Assembly: GCF_027943255.1 (NCBI RefSeq)
Contig: NC_072896.1
Location: forward strand, 118,389,879 to 118,453,878
Length of the DNA: 64,000 nt
Direction: 5' to 3'
Source of the DNA: Anastrepha obliqua
Taxonomy: Eukaryota > Arthropoda > Insecta > Diptera > Tephritidae
This document shows, piece after piece, positions 13,528-24,600 of this stretch. The first letter of the stretch is position 1. Every line of letters starts with the position of its first letter. The notes beneath the pieces were generated by a model that was given only the letters and a program-made list of their open reading frames with translations, did no database searches and was not told the origin of the DNA. The translations under genes and the position numbers were made by a program.

Positions 13528-15204
13528 GAAATCCGTACAAAGCGAAAATGTCTTTAAAATGTTACCAGGAAAATATATTTCATTAGACATCATTTTCAGA
13601 TTGCTAGCACAAGGCAATGGGAAATTGGAAGGCTCTAACAATAAAATTGCTATTAAAAAAAAATATATATATATATATACCATATAACTTAAGTCTCAAT
13701 CAGTTCACTGTAAATTGCAGCAAAAATATGCTCTACTACATTTTGCGCCGAAATAAACTTAAGCGGAATAGACTTTAAAGTGACAAAAGCGAGTAGGGTT
13801 CGTTTAATATTAGAAAAAAAGCATTTTCTTCTCGTATTGCAAAATATGTAATTACAAGGGTTCCCATTCAATATAGTCAATGTAGTTCGTTGGGCCGTAT
13901 TGTTGAAAGTTTCGTAACTTTTGTGATCTGTCAACAGTTCTATGAATTCCAACAGGTTTAATGAGATTTTTGTTTCGCAAATGATTTACATTATTTTACT
14001 TGTATTTGCTTTGCTGTGTATGAATGACATTTGTTAGTTAAAAAAAAATATGTGCGTTTAAAGACTTCGCAACCCTTTCATCTCCTCTATTTTATGCAGC
14101 TTTTAGCCCAACTTCGTCTCCTGTATTCTCTTACATTCTTCTGTGGCTTTCAGTTTTTGATTTCAATTATTTCATTTACTTGGCGTGAGCATATAATGCT
14201 CTTTAATAAATTGTGCGCTTTTAAAAACTTTCTGCCATTATGAAATAGTTATTAGTGCGAAAGCTTGTTGAAAGCTTTCACGTGTGAAATCCTTCCCTAT
14301 TAAAAAGATATTTATTGGCCGGCCACCTATCTAGTTAGCGATCAACACAAAACAGTGACCAGTTATTGCAAAGGAGTTACTAGCCGCTTTTAGAACGATA
14401 AACCAAATACTGCTGTTATCAGCTGTTTATTTCTTTACCGTTAAAATGGTTATTTTTAACCATTAACTTATCGATGTAGTTTTTAATCGATCCGGATACC
14501 GCGTTGATCTCACATTGACTGTAATCAGTTACTCTTTTGTGTAATCACTAAGTGGCGCGTATGTAAGTTTTATGGTTATGAAAACCTTTTTACTGTTTAT
14601 TATAAATAGTAATCATGTGAGACAGTGCAATTGATTTCAAGTTCGCATGTTTTTAAAGATTGCAATTTTTATTTTGAATATTTTATATTTTATTATTTTA
14701 TTGATTTAAATTTTTTATTGCTTGTTATTATTTATTTATTTTTATATTACTTATTCATTCAATAAAATTTGGCGAATTCACTTTCAAAATTTGTGCGCCT
14801 CCATTTTTATTAGTGTTTAATTTTTTTTTAGGAGTTTGTTTTTTTTTTGTTATGCCTCATGTGATTTGTTTTCGCCATTATAAAAGCTTGTGCTCTTTTA
14901 ATTTCCATTTCAAAATAACAAATTTGCAAAATTCTACAATTTTTAGCTGCCCTCGTAGAAAAGTTAAGTAAAATTGTATCATTTCGAAATTTTGCAAATA
15001 ATGCAATTTTGAAGTGCGCAAAAAGGCGTTAAGATATACCAAATAAATTGTGTATGTATTGTGTTTTATATGTATGTGTACCTACACGCGTATGTATATA
15101 TATTTATTGAAATAATGCACATCAACACATAAATAATGTATACATGAATTTAAGAGTTTTAGGCGTACTGCACATACCTATGACAAATGATGTGTGAATA
15201 AGAG
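13528..15204. other. AT-rich intergenic DNA, nothing confirmed
   Basis: Two adjacent minus-strand open frames (13390-13683 and 13689-13952) have mixed amino-acid content but no domain I recognise and no supporting splice structure, so they are not called as genes. The rest is simple AT-rich sequence, including an (AT)n run near 13664-13680. Confidence 0.5.
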
Positions 15205-16348
15205 AATTATGAAAGCTTGTGGCGGTGAGTGAAAGCGCAAATTTTTGTGTCTGAAAGCTTGTACCCATTAGTGGCAGCTCACACTTGCGTGTGAAAGCTT
15301 ACATATGTAGTTATGTTAAAGTTAAGTGTAAGCTTTCTTTTTGTTACTGAAAGCAACTAATTGATTGCATGTGAAACCTTTCAGTTTCAGTTTCACTTTC
15401 GCTTTCGAGTTCAAATTCTAACCTGCATATGAAAGTTCGCATCAGCGAAAGTTCAGTATAGTTGAGGGAAAGTTGACTTTTCTTAGTGAAACCCCCCTTT
15501 TTCTTGGTGAAAGCTCACTTTTCTTAGCGAAAGCTCGTTCTTATGAGTGAAAGCTCACTGTTCTGAGTGAAAGCTTGTGTTGCATAGAAATCAAATTTTT
15601 TCGTTCCGAAAATTCTCATTTTCTACTTCAAGTTTGCTACTACTTTCAAAATCATTTTTTTCGCATTCTTTTGTGCTGCCAAGCTTACATTACATCAAAA
15701 TTTAAGTAGTTATGTAGGTTAAACTCTTTTGAGTGAAAGCTGACTTTCGCGGTGAAATCTCACTCTTTGAAGTGAAAGCTCACTGCTATTAGTAGAAGGT
15801 CACATCTCTAAGTGAAAGCTCCTTTTTTGAAGTGAAAACTTGCGTTGCGTAATAATCAAATTTAGTATAATATAATTTTTTTTTGTTGCGAAAATTCTCA
15901 TTTGCTTAGCTTTCACTCTCATATAATTATGAACTTCGTGCACTGAAAAATTTACTACTTTCAAAATGATTTTTTTCGTATTCTTGTGTGCTGTCAAGCT
16001 TACATTACATCAAGATTTAAGTAGTTATGTAGGTAAAAGCTCACTCTTCTTAGCGAATGTTCGCTCTTCTGAGTGAAAGCTCTCTTTTTTAATGAGAGCT
16101 CACTTTTCTGAGTGAAAGCTCACTCTTCCAAGTGAAAGCTCGTTTTTATGCGTGAAAGCTTGCCTTGCATAATAATCAAATTTTGTTTCTTTGTTTTTGT
16201 TCCGAAAATTGTCATTTGCTTAGCTTTCACTCTCATACCATTATGAACTTTGTGTTTTGAAAAGTTACCACTCTTAAAGTGCATTCTTTCGTATTATTTT
16301 GTGCTGTCAAGTTTACATTACATCAAAATTTAAGTAGTTATGTAGGTA
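15205..16348 (+). repeat. Higher-order tandem repeat built from GAAAGCTCAC motifs
   Basis: Two levels of repetition are visible. Short units of about 20 bases, of the form AGTGAAAGCTCACTCTTCTG, recur in clusters at 15500-15580, 15730-15830 and 16060-16160. These clusters are embedded in a longer ~314-bp unit occurring three times. Each long unit ends with a stretch containing TACATTACATCAAAATTTAA (or a close variant) and then GTAGTTATGTAGGT; TATGTAGGT begins at 15711, 16026 and 16339. Single GAAAGC elements spread upstream to about 15211. No ORF follows the repeat. Function unknown. Confidence 0.9.
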
Positions 16349-18064
16349 AAATATGTACATATATACACACAAATAGATCAAGTAGAAATCAACTAAAGTA
16401 AATTTTTAAATATTAATTTGACTTACTTTTGGTTTTTGTTTAGCTTGGAACGCATCTGATGTGGTATTTTTAAATATGCATAGTATATAAGTACATAATG
16501 TGGGATTTCTTTTTCAATTAATGTAAATATATAATATATATTTATGTATATATATGCATAGGTATATATGTATTTAAATGTCATTACTTAGCGTTTGTAA
16601 ATATGTATGCTTATGTTTGATAGTACGCATTTAATACATTGTAAATATATGATTTTGCACATAAATTTGCGAAGTTGATTTATTTGATTATTTATCTTTA
16701 GGTACACATTACACTGATATATATGGATATATGGTATATGTATTTATCGTATGTATGTATAGTCGTAGGTAATTTGTTTGGTAAGACATTCAAACATATA
16801 TAAGTATGTATGTTTATATATTTTAAAATATTTTGCACATCACAATTAAATTTGCCATAATTTAAAACTAACACAAATAGTTGTTGTAGGAACATTCAAA
16901 AAACATAAATATGTATATCTATAAAAGTTTCCTTTAAAATGTTCATTTGATTAAAATTTGCTACCAAGAAGTGTTAAGTGGAGGTGTCGTGGTGGTGGTG
17001 GTGGTGGTAGCAGAATGCGCTGAGCTTTCAAAGCTGCTTTTATTGTTTTTGCATATAATTTATCAATTATTTGCTGCTGTTTGCTGGCTTGTGGGGCGAA
17101 TGAAAAAATTTTAATTCAAACCATTTTTACGGCCTATATGTATGCTTCGTTTTTTCCATTTAATTTTTTTTTTGTAATTTTTCAATCGAAGCGTCTCTTC
17201 AAATATTGTATATGTATGTATATGCGGATAGTTGTGTATTTATTGTTGTTGTACATGTATACGCGGTTATTTCAAATAGATTTCAATGCACATCGATAAT
17301 ACTTTCTTTACTTACTTGCATAATAGCATATTTAGTTGTGGTATATAATTAATTCATGTCTTTTTTTCACTTGAAATAAACATTTAATACGATAATTTTC
17401 CATTTTCCATTTTTTTTTTCAAATATATTCTTATGTTTTCGCTTAAGTTGCATAAATAATTGTTTGTCTTTGCATGCTGTCTAAAACTACATATATTTTG
17501 GTTGTGTGTGTTGTTCTGATTTGCTTGTCGCGCATGCGCAATTTACTATTATAAGACGCACCGCTTCAATGGGCTGGATTGGTTTGATATATTGAAGCGG
17601 CGACGCGTTAATGGAAAAGCAAAATGCAACGCATGCGCGCCCCACTGAACGAAGTCAAGTGCCAAAAGTGATTGTGTGAATTGGCATTTCAATATTTTTA
17701 TGCGTCGTATGCAAAAAGCATAGCAATGCAATGAAAATTACACGTTTTTAAATTAATTAAATTCTCTATGCTAGTTTTGAAAAATATTTTTGTAACTAAA
17801 AACTTTTTAAATTTTTTTTTTTAATTTTGTCCTCAAAAAAAAAATTAAGCCTGCTTCTTGCCTCCCAAATTTAGCCTGTTTCGAACTCGCCAACTTACTA
17901 CGTGCCTTGAAATAATATTTTTTTAACTTGTTTAAGTTTTTGTTAAGTTTAACTTTTTAAAAAAGTTAGTTAAAAAAATCGTTTGAATAACTGACAAAAA
18001 AAAAACCAACCGCTCTCGCGCGCTTATTTTATACGCGCGTTCAACACTACACCGCCGCCTTCGC
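16349..18064. other. 3' flank and probable 3' UTR of IA-2
   Basis: This lies immediately downstream of the IA-2 stop codon on the minus strand and should contain its 3' UTR. Several plus-strand TTTATT hexamers (AATAAA on the minus strand), for example near 17038 and 17239, could be polyadenylation signals; the true one cannot be chosen from sequence. No other gene is seen. Confidence 0.45.
16990..17009 (+). repeat. (GGT)n microsatellite
   Basis: A run of GGT trinucleotides about 20 bases long in otherwise AT-rich DNA. Confidence 0.9.
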
Positions 18065-18635
18065 TTACTTTTTCTTCACCGCCACCGCTGCCGTTGCACT
18101 CTTCGTTGGCGTCGCAGTCGCTGCTGTTGGTGCGGTTTTCGACTCCTTTACCTCCGTTTTGCCTCGCTCTTTCTCACTCTTCTCACTTCCCTTTTGTTGC
18201 TGCTCCTTTTCTTTTGTGCCTGCCGTTGCCGACGCCGCTGCCGCCGCCGTGGTTGATTTGGCAGCAGATTTGGATGTTGTTGGTACCACCTCCTCACTGC
18301 CCGCTTCTTCCTCTTTCAAGGTGCCTGTTGTTGTTTCTTTTGCCTCCAGTTCGCGCTTTTCATTCGATTGATTTGCTGGCAGCGCCTTCAAAATTGCATG
18401 CACCTCTTCGGCCACAGCCATTAGCACGAATTCGAATTGTTGGCGCGTGGCCACTAATCCGGCGCGTTGATCGCGTAAATGTTCCAACGTGGCGGCGATA
18501 TCGATTTCACGTGCGCCCTTATTCATGCGTCCGAGCACAAGATCGAGCAGTATGTAGGCACCGGTGCGGCCAGCACCAGCGCTACCGTGCACCACAATCG
18601 GGCAGGAGCGGCCGCGATAGGACTTGTTCACTTTT
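18065..18635 (-). CDS. IA-2: IA-2 terminal exon: signature loop and C-terminal tail
   Basis: This 571-bp exon ends in TAA. The first ~87 residues complete the PTP domain: GRSCPIVV then [12 protein letters not shown] (18566-18589 for HGSAGAGR), [20 protein letters not shown] and [14 protein letters not shown]. The Cys of the HCxxGxxR loop is Gly (GGT at 18584-18586) while the Arg is kept. About 100 further residues form a low-complexity tail rich in Ala, Thr, Ser, Lys and Glu, ending in KKK; mammalian IA-2 ends soon after the ALPQ position. The GC-rich tail DNA produces a long open frame on the opposite strand that is not a gene. Confidence 0.95.
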
Positions 18636-21600
18636 CTGAAATTAAAAATTTGAAATGGTGAGAAACATAAGGGACTCTTCAGCGCTTGCTTGCCTCATTC
18701 TTTTTACTTTCCCCGATCTCTAACTCTATTTTTCCCATCTTTACCCTTTTTCCCTTTCTCTTTTCAGTTCATATTCAATTAAGTTTTTTTAATATTCTTT
18801 TAAGTTTTTTTATTCTTTCTTTTTCTTCTTTCACTATTTGCAAGTTTTCTCTTACCTTCGGAAGTCCAGCAATGCTTTAGCTTGCGTTGGCACGCCCCCC
18901 TGTGGCCAGGAGAGGAAGTGGAATTGTGTTACTGTGCGCGTCTCGCTGGTACGCAAATTCTTCAGATAGAAGGAGCGTACGAGGTAGTCATCACACCATA
19001 TATGCTCGCTCACCAAGTGAACCTTAAAATTGTAAATAAATGGCATAGAAATAAAACAAAGCCTGCCTTGGCTGCATATGAACTGTCAGCACTCACCTCA
19101 TAAATGTGATAAACCTCGGCGCCCTCTTCAGGCCAGTAGCGTGCGCACGCGATCTCACCGTTTTCTTGCAGGCGACACAGCGATACAATGACGACAGCGC
19201 CTTGTTCCCAAATCATTTGCCAGAAGTGTGCCAGAGTCGTCGGTAGTGGTCCTTGGGCGGCGACGTAAGCTGGTGCGCGTGGATCATGGTCGGTCTGGAA
19301 ATGAAGGAGAAAGAGAGTGTGTGAGTATAAGACATATATGTGAGAGAGAAGCTGAATGAATAGTATAAGAAAATTATATATCATAATTGGGATTATGGTG
19401 ACGAAAAATATTTATAGCGCATTTTGCGGATTTCCTTAAGGCATTATTATTATTCGGCCACCGTACCCGAATGGGTTGGTGCGTGATTACTCGGAATTCA
19501 CAGAGAGAACGTTGGTTCGAATCTCGGTGAAACACCAAAATTAAGAAAAACTTTTTTCTAATAGCGGTTGCCCCACGGCAGGCAATGGCAAACCTCCGAG
19601 TGTATTTCTGCCATAAAAAAGGTCCTCATAAAAATATCTGCCGTTCGGAGTCGGCTTGAAACTGTAGGTCCCTCCATTTGTGGAACAACATCAAGACGCA
19701 CACCACAAATAGGAGGAGGAGCTTGGGCAAACACCCGAAAAGGGTGTACGCGCCAATTATATATATATATATATATTATTAAAAAAATTTAAGAAATTCC
19801 ATTATTTATAGATTGCGAATATATTTATGTGGCTGCCTCGTCTGGTCTCGAAGCTCCGCCTACATGTAACTCAGTTTTTCGGCGCTAGTTGAGCAATGGT
19901 TTCGTGTTAATTAATAAGTATAAAACGACACACCACAACCAAAAGTATGTGATTCGCGCATCCAAGAACGGCTGATTGACATCGCCAATGCAGCTGATAA
20001 CATCTAATGTAAATATTAGTTTCGCATTGATCAGATATTCTTAATGCGCCAAGTCTTGGAACAGACCCAAGAAAGGAGAATCGGCACACGCTATCTTTCT
20101 GTTGATTTCAAAGCAGCGTTCGACAGCATGAATAGGAGTTGCCGATATGCCGTGATGTTTGAATTTGGTATTCCCTCAAAACTAATACGACAATGCAAAA
20201 TAATGCTGCTCAATACCAGCAGCGCCGTCAGAATGGGGAAGGACCTCTCCGAGCCGTTTGATAGCAAACACGGTTTCAGACAGGGTGACTCGCTGTCGTG
20301 TGACTTATTCAATTTGTTGCTGGAAAAGACTGTGTGATATGCGGCTCAGTCACTCAGGCACAATATTTTATAAAAGCGTACAATAGTTGGCGTATGCGGA
20401 TGATATTGACATCATCGGCCTTAACAACCGCGCTGTTAGTTCTGCCTTTTCCAAACTGGTTAAAGAAGCAAAGTGAATGGGTCTGGTGGTGAATGAGGAC
20501 AAAACGAAGTACCTCCTTTAACCAAACAAACAGTCGACGCATTCGCATTAACACCTTGAAATCCAACGTAGAATCTCTCTTGCCAACAAGTGCTACTTTG
20601 AACTAAGTAGGAAATTGAGTAGTAAAGTCCGCTCTCAACGAACAAAACTAACACTCTATGAAGCTCTCATCATACCCGTCCTAACGTAAGGCGCAGAAGC
20701 TTGGACGATGACAATATCCGATACGACGTCACTTGGAATGTTTGAGAGAAAGACTTACGTTGGCGACGGCGAGTATAATGAGCTGTATGAGCGTTACGAC
20801 GAAATAGACTTAGCGCAGGGAATAAAGATCCAGCTGCTTCGTTGGTTGAGTCATGTCTTCCGAATGGATAAAAACGCACCGGCACTGAAAGTATTCAATG
20901 CGGTAACAGCTGGGGGAGGAAAATGAAGTCCTCCTCTAGGTTCAAAAGCTCAGGTAGAGAAGGACTTCGCTTCACTTGGTGTGTCCAACTAGCGTCGGTT
21001 AGCACGATAAAGAAACAACTGGCGCGATTTGTGCAACTCGACCAAAATCGCGTACGTAGTTATCGTGTCAATGGAGAAGAAGAAGCTAATACCATAACCT
21101 CCTTCTTGGCACGAAAACACTGAATTTACTTAAGGCCAATTGCTCTTATGAGGTAAGTGATGTAGTGTATAAGATAGGATGACTGAATACTCTGTAAGCT
21201 GTAGGTCGAAAGAGTTATATCAGTCTCGCTACTTCTATGGAAATTTTAATACCCCCTTCCGTGCAGGGGTTTTGTGTTAATAAACAAACAAACTAATTCA
21301 AGGTGTGACTCTAAAAAAGATCTTCCATTGCTTACAATTGTCGATGCATTGATGTAATCCAAACCCTCAGCGTTGGCCAAGTGATTGAGCACGACTCGTG
21401 AGTGATCATATGGTAGCGGAGCACCTGGTCGATTCAAATTAGCGCATTGCGGTTGTTGTGCTGCATCACGTGCACTCGGTTCGGCTTCATAACGGCACAA
21501 TGCCTCCCATTCTCGCTGCAAACGTCCCTTGTTGCGCAAATGATCCTCCATGTAAGACTAGAAGAAGAGGGGAAAGAGAAATCAAATGTTAAAATGTGAA

Positions 21601-24600
21601 AGCTCTACACTCATTTGTTGCTTTCCCAACTCACCAACACCATATGACCGGTCGATATATCCATGTTGGTTAGCGCCGGTTCCTCACTCCATGATGAAGT
21701 GCTTGAGCGCGATGATGGTGGCCGATCATTTTCCTTACTCAACGATGTTATACGACCACTGGCTACCGGCTCGGGGGCACTGCCCTTGCCAGCCATGCGT
21801 ACACGACACAAATCTTGATAGTCTTTGCTGCAACTCTCTGCGCCACTAATGCCCGAATGGAGTCCACTCAACTTGTCACGTTTCTTGTCATGTCGCTTAA
21901 TCAGTATCAGTGTAACAAAGATAACAATCACAGCTGCAGCGCCGGCACCAGCAAACATGTAAGCCATAATGTGTGTCACATCGGGCCCTTGCTCGGCGAG
22001 CTGAATGCGTGACGCCGAAACTACATCCGAATCGTCTTTGATCTTATCGCCAACGCCAGCATGGAGCACTGTGAAGCCCAGGCGGCGCAAGATGTTGTTC
22101 TTTACGCCGCGATTGTCGTTAATGATGCGTGCAATATCGGCGGCGGTCTTGTGTTCGGGGTTATTTGAGTCCACCCGGAAAGAGACTTCGTGCGGTTGAA
22201 CGCTGTTGGGGAGAAATGCAAATATGGTATAGTTTTATGGTAAGTGGACGAAGATGCGGTGTGTTGTGACTTACGTTAAATAGGTAAAGTATCCTTGCAT
22301 ATGTAGTATGTTGGCCAATTCGTTCATGATGCGCACACCGTCACTCCAGCTATCGATACTGAAATAACCAAAAAAAGGTTGGGGCGGTGTTGAATTGTAT
22401 GATTAGTTATTCTAAAATGTAAGTCTGCTTTATTTCTTCTCTTTTAATTCACTTACGGGTTCTTGACGAACACATGCGCATATTCGGTGTCGACAGTGTG
22501 CGGAGCATGATCTTCATCGGAATGATCCTTCAGCACCTTCTTCTTCTTGCTACCCTCCTTACTGCCTTTAATATGCGCTGGTAAAACCTCCTTGTTCCCC
22601 GCCTTCACGCTTTCGGTGTCATTCTGCTTTCCCGCTGGCTCTACGGCATTGGGCGGCGGTCCGATCAATGGCCCTGGTTTCTTTACATCCAAACGTTCAT
22701 GCCTCGTAAACCCGAACATGCTGGCCAGTATTTCACGTGCCTTGGCCTTGCGTACTTCCTCCTCATCCTCGGGCACATATACTAATCCACCTTCCGTAAA
22801 AACGGGTCGTGGTTTTTGCGCATTACGAGCATAAGTATTCGAGGAGAGCATCGCTTCTTCTTCGAAGGGTGTCAAAGAATTGCGTATGAGACTATCCTCG
22901 AAAGCCATTTGTTTGCGTTCGGAGTCACTGGCATAATCATCTGCGTTGTTGCGTTTGTATGTGGGCAAAAACATCGGATCGGATTCATCGATCGCATTTT
23001 CACTGAAATCATGATTCACCAAAGGTTCTTGCTCCAAACCTTGCTCGGCGGCCAATTCGCGGAAGAATGAGCGCTGCACTGGCCTGCCTTTAACTCTGTC
23101 TGCGTGCTTGCTTGAGGTGCGTTTGAAAGAAGCAAAATGTTCCGGAAAGTATAATTCGTTGGAATCATTCGATAGCTCATCCGGCACATAAACCGGTGGT
23201 GGTGCCTTTGCCGCCACTTCACGTTCGCGCTCAACCACCTGTTCAAGTTTTTCAATTGCGCTACTCGGATTACGTTGATACGGCTGCGGATCCGGTTCAG
23301 ATGCGGCTAACATTTGATAGAGTTCCAAGCGGTTGCGCGCCTCATTCGCTTGTGCTGCCTCAATTTCTGCTGCGCGCTCCATTTGTTCACGTTGTATGCG
23401 CGCTCGCTCGTTCTCCAAGAAGGTGTCCAATACATTCGGATCCATTTGGGGTTGATCCTGTGCGTCCAATTTACCGAAATGTGCCAGTTCGAGCGGATCA
23501 TGACGAAGTTGACGGTCCTGCAACTGCAATTCATGTAGAATAGTGTTGAGACTGTTGCCTTCCTTAACCGGCTGCTGTTTTTTTAGTGGCGGATAGAAAT
23601 ACCGTTCGTCAACATAATCCTCTTCAGGTGGAGTGAAGCGTACGAAAGCCATAGCGCCAGCGGGATCGAAATCGGTTGGCGTGGGTGCCAGGTTGGCGCA
23701 AAGGTTCGGGGGTAGCTGAGTCTGTTTTTGGAGTGAATAAAGAGTGCCTTGAATGCGACATTGTACGTAGGGATGATCCCAACCAAGTCCGGCGCCCTGC
23801 AATTCTTCCAGCATTGTGGCGAGGGTGCGAGATTGCTCCTCCGTGAGAGGTGTTCTGCGAGATCGGAAAGGGGACAACAATTTAATTTTATTTGTTTTTG
23901 GAAAGACAGAAGACGAGTAATCACATAAAGTGTAAGCAATAAGGGAGAGAGAAGGAGAATTGCTTAAAGAAAGTGAATGAAGGGAAATGAATGAAAGAAG
24001 ATGCTTACTTTTCTATATCCTCCACATCGACGCCGGTCGTTGGTATACATTTTCCAAATATTTTATCTGTTTAAGAGAATTAAATTAAAAATATGACTAA
24101 ATATTTTTAATAATATACGACGGCTTTTATTATTACTATTATTATGATTATTATAATTGGCGCACACCCCCTTTTTGGGGTGTTTTCCTTCTCCTATTTG
24201 TGGTGTGCGCCTTGATATTAATCCACAAATGTAGGTACCTAAAGTTTCAAGGCGACTTCGGACAGCAGATACTTTTTATGACGAGCTTTTTCATGACAAA
24301 AATACACTCCGAGGTTTGCCATTGCCTGCCGAGGGGCGACAGCTATTAGAAAAATGTTTTTCTTAATTTTGGTGTTTCACCGAGATTCGAACTTACGCTC
24401 TTTCTGTGAATTCCGAATGGTAATCACGCACCAACTCATTCGGCTACGACGGCCGCATCTAATATAAATCTATAGTCCATTCAAAAAAATTTATAGACTA
24501 GCCACTATTTTTGGAACACAAATTTTGGAACAACAAATTACGCTTGTTTTACTCTGTGATTCAGGTCTCATTGCAATAGATTTATCTAATACTTCCACAG

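Noticed and set aside
13390..13952. Two adjacent minus-strand ORFs of 97 and 87 codons as a possible gene
   Set aside because: They overlap a duplicated repeat and an (AT)n run, share no splice signals that join them, and show no pattern I recognise.
15205..16348. CRISPR-like array because of regular repeats
   Set aside because: Spacers are themselves repeated and the DNA is eukaryotic; it is a nested tandem repeat.
18094..18639. 181-codon plus-strand ORF
   Set aside because: Exact antisense of the IA-2 terminal exon; open only because the GC-rich tail lacks reverse-strand stops. No domain.
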